From: JAPPHA01 sp963662705
GTDB taxonomy: Bacteria; Pseudomonadota; Alphaproteobacteria; Rhodobacterales; Rhodobacteraceae
Length of the DNA stretch: 64,000 nucleotides
Assembly (NCBI GenBank): GCA_963662705.2
Contig: OY759767.1
Location: 4,650,001-4,714,000, forward strand
Direction of reading: 5' to 3'
Position 1 is the stretch's first letter, and the number at the start of each line of letters is the position of its first letter. The notes under the pieces are model-generated. The model did no database searches, had not been told where the DNA came from, and worked only from the letters and a program-made list of their open reading frames with translations. The position numbers and the translations under genes are program-made. This document shows positions 8,629 through 17,762 of this stretch, one piece after another.

Positions 8629-9248
8629 TCGCATTGACCATATCGGCAGACTGTTTTTTGTGCTCAACGAGTCAAATGGTGCGGTGGGATCCCAAGTGTT
8701 TGCCTGCGCTTCGAATTCCACCCGTGTGACCCGTGCACTGGTATCCGTGGATCGGTCATCTGCGGCGTGAATACCACCCTGTGTTCAGGGCGCACAGTCT
8801 GGACATCCCGCGGTTTACCCGACCCGGACTCGAGACCTACCGGTACACCGAACAGCAGACATTCGTAGAGCACCGCAAAGTCATTGGACAGCGAGCGATC
8901 GTCCGGACCGGGAGCGTATCGTTTCGACAGGACCCAGTTGACCTGCCGACCATGGGCATTCAAATCGCGCTGTATCCGGCGAAGCCGGCACCTTGGTGTT
9001 CCCCGCGATTGATCGTATTTTCAGACCTGCCAGAGAAGATTCATGTACTGTGAAAACCCCGCCATAATCAGTGAATCCATCGCCTCGGCTCGCGTTTTGC
9101 GCCTGCCGTCAGGGTCGTGTTTGTGCGACACCCGACGCGGATCCGAGACATATTTGTCGTCAAGGCCACGCAGACAATCGCCTGTGATTGACACCGCATC
9201 GTGCTCATACGAACATGTCGTCATTGGAACGAACCACCGAGGCGCGCC
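8629..9248. other. 620-base region without a convincing gene
   Basis: No reading frame here has recognisable protein features, a good ribosome site or family similarity that I can see on either strand. It probably holds the promoter of the methyltransferase gene and may be decayed sequence at the right edge of the ATPase-pair insertion. Confidence 0.4.
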
Positions 9249-10352
9249 ATGACCCGTCCCTTACCTCCATTCCGCGCCGACCACGTCGGGAGTTTGCTCA
9301 GGCCACCGGCAGTCGCGGATGCGCGGCGTCGGCACGAGCAGGGTGTGATCGACGACGACGAACTGAAATCCATCGAGGACGCCGAGATTCCGGGGCTCAT
9401 CTCGATGCAGGTCGAGGCGGGGCTCGAGTCCATCACGGACGGAGAAGCCCGCCGTTCATTCTGGCATTACGATTTCATGGGAATGCTGGATGGCCTTGAT
9501 CTCGTGGAGCGTGACGAAGGCGTGGCATTTGCCGGGGCCAGGCTGCCCCCGATCTTCCCGACCATAACGGGCAAACTGGATTTCCCCGACGATCACCCCA
9601 TGCTCGATCACTTTCGCTTCGTTGCCGCACACACGGACCTGATGCCGAAGATCAGCATACCCGGGCCGAGTTGCTGCCATTTTCGCGTTGATCCGGACGA
9701 CATCAATAAGGGCGTTTACAACGAACCCGACGCGCTGTTTTCGGATATCGCCGCGACGTACCGGAAAGCAGTCAATGGGTTCTACGAGGCCGGTTGCCGC
9801 TACCTGCAGCTCGACGACATCTTTTTCGCCTACCTCTGCGACCCCCACCACAGGGCGGCCAAGGAAAGGGCCGGCCAGGATCCGGACTGGCTGATCGACC
9901 GATACGCGTGGATGATGCACGAAGCGATCAAGGACCGCCCGGATGACCTGACCATCGGGATGCACATGTGCCGCGGCAACTTCAAGTCGACCCACGCTGC
10001 GGACGGCGCGTACGATCCGGTTGCGGACACGGTCTTCAATCGAACGGGTGTCGATATTTTCTTCATGGAATATGACACCGACCGCGCCGGCGGGCTCGAA
10101 CCCCTCAGGTTCCTCGGTTCGGGCAAACAAAGGGTCATGCTGGGATTCATCACGACCAAGACCGGCGAGCTCGAGGACCTCGACGACCTCAGGAGGCAGG
10201 TTGACGATGCCTCCCGCTTTGCCGACCCCGACCAGCTGGGAATCGCACCGCAGTGCGGTTTTGCCTCGACCGAAGAGGGCAACGCCATCTCTGTCGACGA
10301 CCAGCGGCGTAAACTCGATCTCGTGGTGGAGGCCGCCGAAAGGATCTGGTGA
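9249..10352 (+). CDS. MetE C-terminal-like (COG0620) cobalamin-independent methyltransferase homologue
   Basis: A 367-residue single-domain relative of the catalytic half of cobalamin-independent methionine synthase (UROD/MetE-like TIM barrel). Signatures: RADHVGSLLRP at the N-terminus, LDDIFFAYL mid-protein, GMHMCRGNF (His-X-Cys zinc ligands), MEYDTDRAG (Glu ligand) and GIAPQCGFAS (Cys ligand). Such short COG0620 proteins transfer methyl or alkyl groups to thiols, but the acceptor cannot be told from sequence. GAGG six bases before ATG 9249 supports the start. It stands alone. A paralogue lies at 25981-27117. Confidence 0.85.
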   Translation: MTRPLPPFRADHVGSLLRPPAVADARRRHEQGVIDDDELKSIEDAEIPGLISMQVEAGLESITDGEARRSFWHYDFMGMLDGLDLVERDEGVAFAGARLPPIFPTITGKLDFPDDHPMLDHFRFVAAHTDLMPKISIPGPSCCHFRVDPDDINKGVYNEPDALFSDIAATYRKAVNGFYEAGCRYLQLDDIFFAYLCDPHHRAAKERAGQDPDWLIDRYAWMMHEAIKDRPDDLTIGMHMCRGNFKSTHAADGAYDPVADTVFNRTGVDIFFMEYDTDRAGGLEPLRFLGSGKQRVMLGFITTKTGELEDLDDLRRQVDDASRFADPDQLGIAPQCGFASTEEGNAISVDDQRRKLDLVVEAAERIW

Positions 10353-10662
10353 CGCGTCCGAATACTCGTGGCTGAACGGCGGATTTCGCGGCGCGCCACA
10401 TTCGGAACTCCTCCCGAACAACGCCGAGGTCAACCTCCGGCTTCGGCGGGGCGGCCTTTGGCCCGGACCTGCCGGCCCCGGCAAGGCGCGCAGGCCTGGC
10501 AGGCCGGGACCATGCCGTGCGCCTTTGCCTGGCCCGATTTCCGGCCGACCGCAGCGGATCGCGTTCGACGCAGCAGAATCGCACCGTCGTCAATCGGCAA
10601 GTGGCGAATTCGGGCTTGGGATCAGACAACGTAGAGGTGCCAATCGTGTCGGATTGCCGGTC
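10353..10662. other. Intergenic, GC-rich stem-loop-like sequence
   Basis: Around 10450-10510 there are interleaved inverted copies of CCGGCCTGCC-like sequence that could fold into a large GC-rich hairpin after the methyltransferase gene, possibly a terminator or REP-like relic. It lacks a clear T-tract. I see no intact gene. Confidence 0.3.
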
Positions 10663-10956
10663 ATGATGTTCAACGGTATAATTGTGTTTGTCGTCCAGTC
10701 GGATGCCTTCAACCGGAGCCGAATCCTAACCGTGGTCGTGCTTGCCATTACATCAAACATGCGGTTGGACACGGCACCCGGAATTGTTTCTTTCACACGC
10801 CGCCAGACAGGGCTGACGAGAGCCTCTGTCATGAATGTCGCGCAAGTCCTCACGCTGGATAAGCGATTCTTCGCCGCGAGTGCCGGTATGGTATCCGAAG
10901 GCATCCTCGGGCAAGTCGAGGAAGGGTTGCAGCTGGTTCTCGGCTTAAGGCCATAA
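10663..10956 (+). pseudogene. MazF/PemK-type endoribonuclease toxin, N-terminally decayed
   Basis: The last ~97 codons read VVQSDAFNRSRILTVVV, ITSNMRLDTAPG, TGLTRASVMNVAQVLTLDK and LGQVEEGLQLVLGL, which is the C-terminal four-fifths of a MazF-family mRNA interferase. The usual start (RGEVWWxxL...GSEPGxRRP, with the catalytic Arg loop) is replaced by unrelated residues, no ribosome site precedes ATG 10663/10666, and no MazE antitoxin is visible upstream. It is most likely a non-functional relic. Its stop codon overlaps the first base of the next gene (TAATG), so it abuts the Anbu operon. Confidence 0.65.
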
Positions 10957-12383
10957 TGACCTCAACCGATTGCCCTTACGATGAAATGCTTGGGCGCGAT
11001 GACCGCATCCGCGAATGTTATGCAGCGTATCGAGAATGGCTTGACGGCGAGAGCTCAGGACGGCTGCAAAAAAAATCGGCGGAAGCCGAAGCCCTGTTTC
11101 GCAGCGTCGGTGTGACCTTCAATGTCTATGGGGACGACGACGCCGATGAGCGGCTGATCCCGTTTGACATCATCCCGAGGATTCTCTCGTCCTCCGAATG
11201 GTCCCGCCTGACCCGTGGGATCGAGCAACGCATAAGAGCGATCAACGCGTTTCTCTATGACCTCTATCACCGGCAGGAGATCATCCGCGCCGGCCGGATA
11301 CCCTTGAGTTTCATTTCGGGAAACGCGACTTTCCTGCCCCAGATGATCGGTTTTGCCCCACCCGGAAACGTCTACACGCATATCGTCGGAACGGACATCA
11401 TCCGTACCGACGAGGACGAGTTCCTCGTTCTGGAAGACAACGCACGGACTCCTTCGGGTGTTTCCTACATGCTGCAAAACCGTGAAACCATGTTGCAGAT
11501 GTTTCCGGACCTTTTTTCAAAGGTCCGCGTACGACAGGTCAGCAGCTACCCGAGGTATTTGCGGCGATGCCTGACGGATTGCCCTCCTCCAGTCTGTGAC
11601 GGGCGGCCGGTGATCGCGGTTCTGACACCGGGCATTCACAACGCGGCGTATTTCGAACACGCTTTTCTTGCAGAGGAGATGGGAGCCGAACTTGTGGAGG
11701 GCCATGACCTCAAGGTGACCGGCGGCCGCGTTGCCATGCGAACGACGCAAGGGTTCATGCCGGTGGATATCCTCTATCGTCGCGTCGACGACTCCTTTCT
11801 CGATCCCCTGAGTTTTCGGCCGGATTCGATGCTCGGGGTTGCCGGCGTCATGGATGTATATCGCGCTGGGGGAATCACGATCGTCAACGCTCCGGGAACC
11901 GGAATCGCCGACGACAAGGCCATTTACTCCTACATTCCCGAGATCATCCGGTTTTACACCGGCGAAGCGCCCCTGCTCGGGAACGTCCCGACCTGGCGTT
12001 GTTCGGAACGGGAGTCGCTCGGCTATGTTCTGGATCACCTGGCAGAACTGGTTGTCAAGGAGATCCATGGATCGGGCGGCTACGGCATGTTGGTCGGACC
12101 GGCCGCGAGCAAGCAGGAGTTGGCGGATTTCCGGGATCAACTTCTCGCCACGCCCGACAAGTACATCGCGCAGCCGACGATGTCCCTGTCGACGGTCCCG
12201 ATCTTTACCGAAACGGGCCTGGCGCCGCGCCATGTCGATCTGCGTCCGTTCGTGCTGGTTTCTCCCGACAGGATCCACATCTCCCCGGGCGGGCTGACGC
12301 GGGTCGCCCTGAAAGAGGGATCGCTCGTCGTCAATTCCAGCCAGGGCGGCGGCACGAAGGACACCTGGGTCCTGGAGGTTTAG
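10956..12383 (+). CDS. Circularly permuted ATP-grasp protein (COG2308, DUF404/407)
   Basis: A 475-residue circularly permuted ATP-grasp enzyme. It starts YDEMLGRDDRIRECYAAYREWL and shows RGIEQRIRAINAFLYDLYH, DNARTPSGVSYMLQNRE (ATP-grasp Asp/Asn), HNAAYFEHAFLAEEMGAELVEG, YRRVDD, KEIHGSGGYGMLVGP (Gly-rich nucleotide loop) and FVLVSPDRIHISPGGLTRVAL. The family is thought to form peptide-like amide bonds; the product is unknown. It is first of four co-directional genes with gaps of 4, 20 and 55 bases; this set is the known companion of Anbu proteasome-like proteins, and peptide tagging or processing is an inference from that context. Confidence 0.9.
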   Translation: MTSTDCPYDEMLGRDDRIRECYAAYREWLDGESSGRLQKKSAEAEALFRSVGVTFNVYGDDDADERLIPFDIIPRILSSSEWSRLTRGIEQRIRAINAFLYDLYHRQEIIRAGRIPLSFISGNATFLPQMIGFAPPGNVYTHIVGTDIIRTDEDEFLVLEDNARTPSGVSYMLQNRETMLQMFPDLFSKVRVRQVSSYPRYLRRCLTDCPPPVCDGRPVIAVLTPGIHNAAYFEHAFLAEEMGAELVEGHDLKVTGGRVAMRTTQGFMPVDILYRRVDDSFLDPLSFRPDSMLGVAGVMDVYRAGGITIVNAPGTGIADDKAIYSYIPEIIRFYTGEAPLLGNVPTWRCSERESLGYVLDHLAELVVKEIHGSGGYGMLVGPAASKQELADFRDQLLATPDKYIAQPTMSLSTVPIFTETGLAPRHVDLRPFVLVSPDRIHISPGGLTRVALKEGSLVVNSSQGGGTKDTWVLEV

Positions 12384-12387
12384 GTTC

Positions 12388-13335
12388 ATGCCTCTTCTCG
12401 GAAAGACCGCCGGCGGGCTTTACTGGATGTTTCGCTACCTTGAAAGGAGCGAAAACACTGCCAGGCTGGTGGAAGCCGGGTTTCGAATCGCCCTCACCCG
12501 CTGGCGTTCCGGTGAAGACGAATGGGTCTCGATCGTCAGTACGGTCGGTGCAAGAGACAACTTTCTTGCCAAGCACGAGCATTTCGACGCGGACAGCGTG
12601 ATCGACTTCATGCTTCGGGACCGTTCGAACCCTTCGAGCGTGATTTCACTGGTCGAATCGGCGAGAAACAATGCCCGTGTCGTTCGCACCGCACTGACGC
12701 GTGAAGTCTGGGAAGCCACCAACGAGACCTGGCTGTCTCTCCGGGACGTTCTGTCGGAACCGGTCACGCCGAGGAATCTGCCGAACATCCTTGGCCTCGT
12801 CCGTCGGCAAAGCGCCTACGTCCGCGGCACTCTTCACGGCACCATGCTCAGGAACGACATGTACGACTTCGCACGTCTTGGCACGTTTCTCGAGCGCGCC
12901 GACAACACTGCACGGATCCTCGACGTCAAGTACTATATCCTGCTGCCTTCAGTGGTGCACGTCGGGGCTCCAATCGACAATGTGCAGTGGGAAACCATCC
13001 TGCGGTCCGTGTCGGCGGACCATGTCTACAGCTGGTTGAACGAGGGCGAACCCAGTCCGGCGAGTATTGCCAGGTTCCTGATCCTGGACAGGCGAATGCC
13101 CAGGTCCATCGCGTTTTGCTGCGAAAAGATCCTCGACAACCTCGGTCACCTCGACACCGAATACGGGAACTCGCCGCCGAGCCTTCACATGGCGGAGGAT
13201 CTGTGCACGAGGTTGAAGGCTCGGGATATCGGCGTCGTTTTCGAGGATGGACTCCATCAGTTCATTCTGGAATTCCTCAATGGACTTGGCAGCCTCAGTT
13301 GCCAGATCGAAAAGGACTACCGGTTTTCCGCATAG
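12388..13335 (+). CDS. Alpha-E domain protein (COG2307, DUF403)
   Basis: A 315-residue, almost wholly alpha-helical protein. The N-terminus LLGKTAGGLYWMFRYLERSENTARLVEAG and the internal FARLGTFLERADNTARILDVKYY are hallmark repeats of the alpha-E family, with conserved Glu-Arg pairs. The biochemical role is not established; it nearly always accompanies the circularly permuted ATP-grasp protein, four bases upstream here, and a transglutaminase-like protein, 20 bases downstream, and may act as partner or amidoligase subunit. Confidence 0.9.
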   Translation: MPLLGKTAGGLYWMFRYLERSENTARLVEAGFRIALTRWRSGEDEWVSIVSTVGARDNFLAKHEHFDADSVIDFMLRDRSNPSSVISLVESARNNARVVRTALTREVWEATNETWLSLRDVLSEPVTPRNLPNILGLVRRQSAYVRGTLHGTMLRNDMYDFARLGTFLERADNTARILDVKYYILLPSVVHVGAPIDNVQWETILRSVSADHVYSWLNEGEPSPASIARFLILDRRMPRSIAFCCEKILDNLGHLDTEYGNSPPSLHMAEDLCTRLKARDIGVVFEDGLHQFILEFLNGLGSLSCQIEKDYRFSA

Positions 13336-13355
13336 ACTCAGACGGACACAGGTGA

Positions 13356-14174
13356 ATGTTGCTCAAGGTTCTGCACGAGACGACCTACACGTACAATGAA
13401 CCCGTACGATACGGGCTCCTGCAGCTGCGCCTGACCCCGTTGAATGGACGTGGCCAGGAAATCCGGGAATGGAAAACCGAAATCATCGGCGGAAAAAGGG
13501 AAACGACGAGCAGGGATCACTTCGGAAACAAGGTGGAACTGGTCAGGTTGTGCGAGGATGCGAACTCCGTGACCATCAAGAGCGAAGGCCTCGTTCAGAC
13601 ATCTGATACGGCCGGAATCCTCGGCAAACATTACGGGCTTGTCCCCTTGTGGCTGTTCACGCGCCAAACCGAAAGGACGACTCCCGGCCAGGGAATCCGC
13701 GAACTGATTCAGGAACTGCGTGAACAGGATGACGAAAGGGAAGGCGACGGGGACGATATTGCACTCTTGCATCGGGTTTCGGCCAGAATTCTGGATCGAA
13801 TGGCCTACGAACCCGGGCAGACAGATTCGTCGACCACGGCGGAAGATGCATTGGAGTCGGGACGTGGCGTTTGCCAGGATCACTCCCACGTGTTCCTCGC
13901 GGTGACCCGCGGCCTTGGATTTCCCGCCCGTTATGTAAGCGGATACCTGTTCACCGAATCCGGGGATGATCACAGCGCCGGCCATGCATGGGCCGAAGCA
14001 CACCTTTCGGGGTTGGGATGGATCGGATTCGACGTCTCGAACGGAATATCGCCCGATGAACGATACGTCCGCGTCGCACGCGGACTCGATTCCGGCGACG
14101 CTGCTCCAATCAATGGCATACGGCATGGGGACGGCGGCGAAACCATGCATGTCAGGCTCCAGGTCCAGCAATGA
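13356..14174 (+). CDS. Transglutaminase-like cysteine protease family protein (COG1305)
   Basis: A 272-residue transglutaminase-fold protein with the N-terminal bacterial transglutaminase-like region (LHETTYTYNEPVRYGLLQLRLTP). The catalytic triad is visible: Cys in GRGVCQDHSHVFLAVTRGLGFPARYVSGY, His in AGHAWAEAHL, Asp in WIGFDVSNG. It is predicted to cleave or form amide bonds of peptides made by the ATP-grasp/alpha-E pair (inference). Third gene of the Anbu operon; the reading frame ends 55 bases before the Anbu start. Confidence 0.92.
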   Translation: MLLKVLHETTYTYNEPVRYGLLQLRLTPLNGRGQEIREWKTEIIGGKRETTSRDHFGNKVELVRLCEDANSVTIKSEGLVQTSDTAGILGKHYGLVPLWLFTRQTERTTPGQGIRELIQELREQDDEREGDGDDIALLHRVSARILDRMAYEPGQTDSSTTAEDALESGRGVCQDHSHVFLAVTRGLGFPARYVSGYLFTESGDDHSAGHAWAEAHLSGLGWIGFDVSNGISPDERYVRVARGLDSGDAAPINGIRHGDGGETMHVRLQVQQ

Positions 14175-14229
14175 CCGCCTTGTCGAACGCCGGGCCAAGG
14201 CCATGGCTGGAGCCCGGCCGAGGTTCCGG

Positions 14230-14985
14230 ATGACTTATTGCGTCGGCATGAAACTGGACCGCGGGATCGTTTTCATGGCCGACACCCGCACAAACGCCGG
14301 TGTCGACAACGTCTCGGCCTTCCGCAAACTTTTCAGCTGGGAAATCCCCGGCGAGAGAACCCTGACGGTGATGACTGCCGGCAACCTGGCGACAAGCCAG
14401 TCGGTTGTCTCGATTCTCGACGAGAGCATTCGCGCAGGCGGGGATGCCCCGTCGGTCTTCAATGCACCGTCGATGTTTCGCGTGGCCCAACTGGTTGGCT
14501 GCACGCTTCGGGACACCATCTCAGCCAGCGCAGCTCCCGGCGCGGCGCCCGGCGAAAAGGACGACGGCGAGAGCGTATCCCGGTTTCGGGCCAGCATGAT
14601 CATCGGCGGCCAGATCAGGGAGGAACCACCCGGCCTGTTCATGATCTACCCGGAGGGCAACTTTGTCGAAGCGGCCGAAGACACGCCCTTTTTCCAGCTT
14701 GGTGAAACGAAATACGGCAAACCGATACTTTCACGGGCGTACAAGCCGGATTTGAGTTTCGAAGACGCCGTCAAGCTCTTGATCGTCTCGTTCGACTCGA
14801 CGATCAAGTCGAACCTGTCAGTCGGCATGCCGCTCGATCTTCAGATCCAGGTTGCGGACACATTGCGCCTCGGTCATTCCTTGCGATTCGACGAACGGAA
14901 CGAGTATTTCCGGACGATTTCCCGCGGCTGGAGCGATGCGATCGAACTGGCTTTCGACTCGCTCCCCGACTTTGAATTTCCCTGA
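14230..14985 (+). CDS. Anbu-type proteasome-like peptidase (COG3484)
   Basis: A 251-residue Ntn-hydrolase of the Anbu ('ancestral beta subunit') family, related to HslV and 20S beta subunits. The start at 14230 is fixed by chemistry: MTYCVGMKLD leaves Thr2 as the N-terminal nucleophile after Met removal, and FMADTRTNAGVDN and AFRKLFSW provide the conserved Asp and Lys. A longer in-frame start (14203) would bury the nucleophile. Anbu proteins form large open rings and their substrates are unknown. The operon partners upstream are the standard Anbu neighbours. The gene converges on the P450 with a 50-base gap. Confidence 0.92.
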   Translation: MTYCVGMKLDRGIVFMADTRTNAGVDNVSAFRKLFSWEIPGERTLTVMTAGNLATSQSVVSILDESIRAGGDAPSVFNAPSMFRVAQLVGCTLRDTISASAAPGAAPGEKDDGESVSRFRASMIIGGQIREEPPGLFMIYPEGNFVEAAEDTPFFQLGETKYGKPILSRAYKPDLSFEDAVKLLIVSFDSTIKSNLSVGMPLDLQIQVADTLRLGHSLRFDERNEYFRTISRGWSDAIELAFDSLPDFEFP

Positions 14986-15035
14986 GCGGAATTTCCGGAC
15001 GCGTATCCCCGTGCCAAACTGAACGTCGTCGCGGA

Positions 15036-16463
15036 TCACCCGTGCATTCGCCGCCGCAGGCGAACGGAAAGCTGGGCCGGCATCATCGTGAACGCCAGAT
15101 GCTCCTCCACTTCGCGGCTTGGGCGCGCGGGTTCAACCTCGAAGTTCCGGCAAAGCATCGCGAGCACGGTACGGATCTGAAGCAGCGCCAGATTGCGTCC
15201 GGGGCACAGGCGCGGGCCGCCCCCGAAGGGAACGAAGGCGCGGCGGTCGTGCGGACAGGGACTCGCGTCCTGCGCCACAAGCCAGCGATCCGGATTGAAA
15301 CGGGCGCCGTCACCGAAATTCTCGTCCCGGGTCGCCATGTGCCTGACCAACATCATGATGGGCGTTCCCTTTGGCAAGTGGCAGCCGAGAATCTCGACTG
15401 CCGAAACCGTTTCAACCACTTGAAGCGGCGCTACGGGTTTCAGGCGCATCACCTCGTTGCAGAACGCGTCGAGGACCGGAAGCTCCTTCGTCTGCTCCAG
15501 GCTCTCGATGACGGTTCCGGGCGCGACAAGCGTGTCGACTTCGCGCCGAACCTGCTCGAAATGCTCCGGATATTTCGTGAAATAGTGGACCATCCAGGCC
15601 ATGCTGTTCGCCGTCGTGTCTTCGCCCGCCAGCAGCAGCGTGCCGGCGTTGGCAAAGATCTCCGCATCGGTGAAGCCGGAATCCTCTGTCTCCACCTCCC
15701 CCACGATGGCTTCCAGGAAATTCGTCGGCGCATGGCGCCGTTCGGGTTCTGCCTTTATGCGCTCCCTCGTCTCACGGACCATGGCTCCCACCTCTTCCTC
15801 CAGTGCATCCAACGCGCGGTCGAGCACGCGATCCGAAGGCAGGCTGATGTAGCGCCACCAGGCAAAGGGAGCGTTCACGCGCCGGTGCACCACGGGGAAG
15901 ACCTTGTCGAGATGCCGCTGAATCACCGGCCCCGGCGTTTCCAGCGTGTTGGCATCCACACCGAATGCGAGTTGCATGGTGACATCAACAGTGACGCGCA
16001 TCAGGTCGCGACACAGGTCCACGGATTCCGCCCTGTCTGCCGCCGCCGCCCAGCGCCGCTGCAGACGCCCGACGATCATCGCCAGAGAAGGGAACAATCT
16101 CTCCAGCCTGGCGCGGTTGAGAGCGGCGATCACAATCCGTCGTTGCCGGCGCCAGTCTTCTCCCTCGGCGGCGAACACGCCCTTGAGCCGCATCTCAATG
16201 GCCACCTCCTCCAGCATGGCGGTACGTCGAAAACCGTCCGGGCGCTGCACCAGAATGCGTTGAATGGCCGTTCGGTCCGAGATCACCGCAATGCGTTGCG
16301 GTCCGATGCGAATGCCGAACATCGGGCCATGGCGCTCTGCCCATTCTTCCAACCTCAGGTGAAGCCGGTCCAGGCGGATCTGAAGCAGGTTGCCCAACAC
16401 GGGCAGGCCACGGGGTCCGGGAAGATCCCGAAGCAGCCTCAACTCCTGGTCGGCTTGAGTCAT
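15036..16463 (-). CDS. Cytochrome P450
   Basis: A 475-residue haem monooxygenase. The proline-rich start is LPGPRGLPVLGNLLQ, the I-helix oxygen-binding motif AGTLLLAGEDTTANSM lies in mid-protein, the K-helix ExxR is EVMR, and the haem-cysteine loop is FVPFGGGPRLCPGRNLALLQ. Start ATG 16463 has GGAGG eight bases upstream; a GTG 15 bases earlier (16478) overlaps that site. Overall layout resembles class II-like fatty-acid/terpenoid P450s of Alphaproteobacteria; no ferredoxin or reductase gene is adjacent, so redox partners must be elsewhere. Substrate not predictable. Confidence 0.93.
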   Translation of the reverse strand: MTQADQELRLLRDLPGPRGLPVLGNLLQIRLDRLHLRLEEWAERHGPMFGIRIGPQRIAVISDRTAIQRILVQRPDGFRRTAMLEEVAIEMRLKGVFAAEGEDWRRQRRIVIAALNRARLERLFPSLAMIVGRLQRRWAAAADRAESVDLCRDLMRVTVDVTMQLAFGVDANTLETPGPVIQRHLDKVFPVVHRRVNAPFAWWRYISLPSDRVLDRALDALEEEVGAMVRETRERIKAEPERRHAPTNFLEAIVGEVETEDSGFTDAEIFANAGTLLLAGEDTTANSMAWMVHYFTKYPEHFEQVRREVDTLVAPGTVIESLEQTKELPVLDAFCNEVMRLKPVAPLQVVETVSAVEILGCHLPKGTPIMMLVRHMATRDENFGDGARFNPDRWLVAQDASPCPHDRRAFVPFGGGPRLCPGRNLALLQIRTVLAMLCRNFEVEPARPSREVEEHLAFTMMPAQLSVRLRRRMHG

Positions 16464-16689
16464 GCGGCCATCCTCCACCCTGTCCGATCGGCCTGCAGGC
16501 CCAATTCAGAAACAGATTCCCGTTTCCGAATCCCGGGATACGTCACCTGCCGGCTGCCGTCGCTCAAAAAAGTCGAGACCTGCCCCTGACCGGCACTATC
16601 GGCCCCCGCCTTCACCTAGTCAACGCCGGCTCAATCATTGCCGAAATGAAAAAGGGCGCGCCAACTTCGTGCTGGCTGGCCGGTATACG

Positions 16690-16943
16690 GAGCTTTGGGC
16701 AACCTATTCGGGGCGTACCTCCTCGTATGCGCGCGCCTCCAGACGGCTCGCCGCACCATGTCATCAACAACATGGTCCCATTTCGAACAAACGATCGGCA
16801 CGGTGCGATTGCACGAGCCGGTAAAGCAGACCCTCGATCTTGTCGTGCGTGAGGATCAGGTCGAATTCCTGGTTCCATTCCTTGCTGATCGCGAGGTGGC
16901 GGACCCGATCCGAGGCACCGATATCCTTGACCGTCCCAGGCAT
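16690..16943 (-). pseudogene. AbiEii-type nucleotidyltransferase toxin, 5' remnant
   Basis: Minus-strand translation gives MPGTVKDIGASDRVRHLAISKEWNQEFDLILTHDKIEGLLYRL and QSHRADRLFEMG, then in another frame TMLLMTWCGEPSGG and ARIRGG. This matches the beginning of AbiEii toxins (KDIGASVRARLL...FDLLLTRYALERLLYRLS...HRDRFVLKGAMLMTTWFDDPxRxTRDLD). A frameshift near 16770-16785 and loss of everything after the first catalytic region show it is dead. Together with the remnant upstream it represents a decayed AbiE type IV toxin-antitoxin/abortive infection locus. Confidence 0.6.
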
Positions 16944-16944
16944 T

Positions 16945-17220
16945 GGCAGTGGTTTCCTCGAGTTGCGGGCGGATTGCCGTGGCCACGCCACGGCGCTCTG
17001 CATGCCGTGCAATTTCGGCCGGGCGTTCCTTTCGTTGCCGGAGAGCCTCCGGCAAGCCCTCCAGAGCGATCGACCGGCGATGACGAAAACAGTCGGCCAT
17101 CGTCTTGGCGGCGCCGTGGGTTTTCAAGGGAAGTTTCTCGATGTGCACGATGAGAAAACCGTTCGGGGGAAGTGGCAAGTTCGACGGAAAGAGAGAATAC
17201 GCGAAGCCCGAGAAATTTAC
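16945..17220 (-). pseudogene. AbiEi-type antitoxin, 3' remnant
   Basis: Minus-strand residues IEKLPLKTHGAAKTMADCFRHRR, IALEGLPEALRQRK and PAEIARHAERRGVATAIRPQLEETTA are the C-terminal domain of AbiEi-family antitoxin regulators (usual form AAKTVADCFKFRNKxGLDVALEALR). The N-terminal winged-helix half is missing and the upstream part is scrambled. It directly precedes the AbiEii remnant, as in intact abiEi-abiEii operons. Confidence 0.6.
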
Positions 17221-17375
17221 TGGCTCTGTCCGCTCAGGAAAGACTGGAAGAAAACCCTCAAATAATGGCAACAGGCAAGGTAAACACCACGTAGTGGCTC
17301 ATTTCGAAGTCATCGCCGGAATACGACAGAACTTGCCAGAGAATTCCACACCGACTCACCTGCCGCCACAATGCC

Positions 17376-17762
17376 TTACACAAGTTCCACCACCTGGCCA
17401 TAGCTCTCCAGCGCGCGATCGCACGTGAGCAGTGTCCAGCCTTCTCGGCGCGCCTGTGCAATCAGAATACGATCGAAAGGATCGGAATGGTGCCGCGGTA
17501 GTTCTGCAATTTCCAGCGCATGACCGGCCGTGATCGGCAACTCCTTCCAGCCATTCCCCGCAAGGCCCGCACGCAGGGCTACAGGATCCACCCGGAAATC
17601 CGCCCGCCCGAGACCCGCCTTGATCACCACCTCCCAAATGCTCGCCGCCGAAACATGGGGACGCTGCGCTTCATCGGTAAGGCGCGCGTGCGCAACCGGG
17701 CTCAATCGTTCGGGCGCGTAAGCTGCCCAAAGCACCAGATGGGTGTCGACGAGGAGACTCAT
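17376..17762 (-). CDS. VapC-type PIN-domain ribonuclease toxin (COG3744)
   Basis: A 128-residue PIN nuclease. Acidic active-site residues are visible in LLVDTHLVLW (Asp6), AASIWEVVIK (Glu), HHSDPFDRILIAQA (Asp) and LLTCD (Asp). Such toxins cleave tRNA or rRNA when freed from their antitoxin. Its start overlaps the antitoxin stop by four bases (ATGA-type coupling), so the pair is translated together. All motifs look intact. Confidence 0.9.
   Translation of the reverse strand: MSLLVDTHLVLWAAYAPERLSPVAHARLTDEAQRPHVSAASIWEVVIKAGLGRADFRVDPVALRAGLAGNGWKELPITAGHALEIAELPRHHSDPFDRILIAQARREGWTLLTCDRALESYGQVVELV

Noticed and set aside
8664..9053. Overlapping ~100-codon frames on both strands
   Set aside because: No ribosome site, no motif and no conserved-looking segment; treated as intergenic.
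9456..10484. 342-codon minus-strand frame over the MetE-like gene
   Set aside because: Shadow of the strongly supported plus-strand enzyme.
15042..16589. 515-codon open frame on the plus strand opposite the P450 gene
   Set aside because: Antisense shadow of a GC-rich gene; translation is His/Arg-rich with no family motifs, while the minus strand has all P450 signatures.
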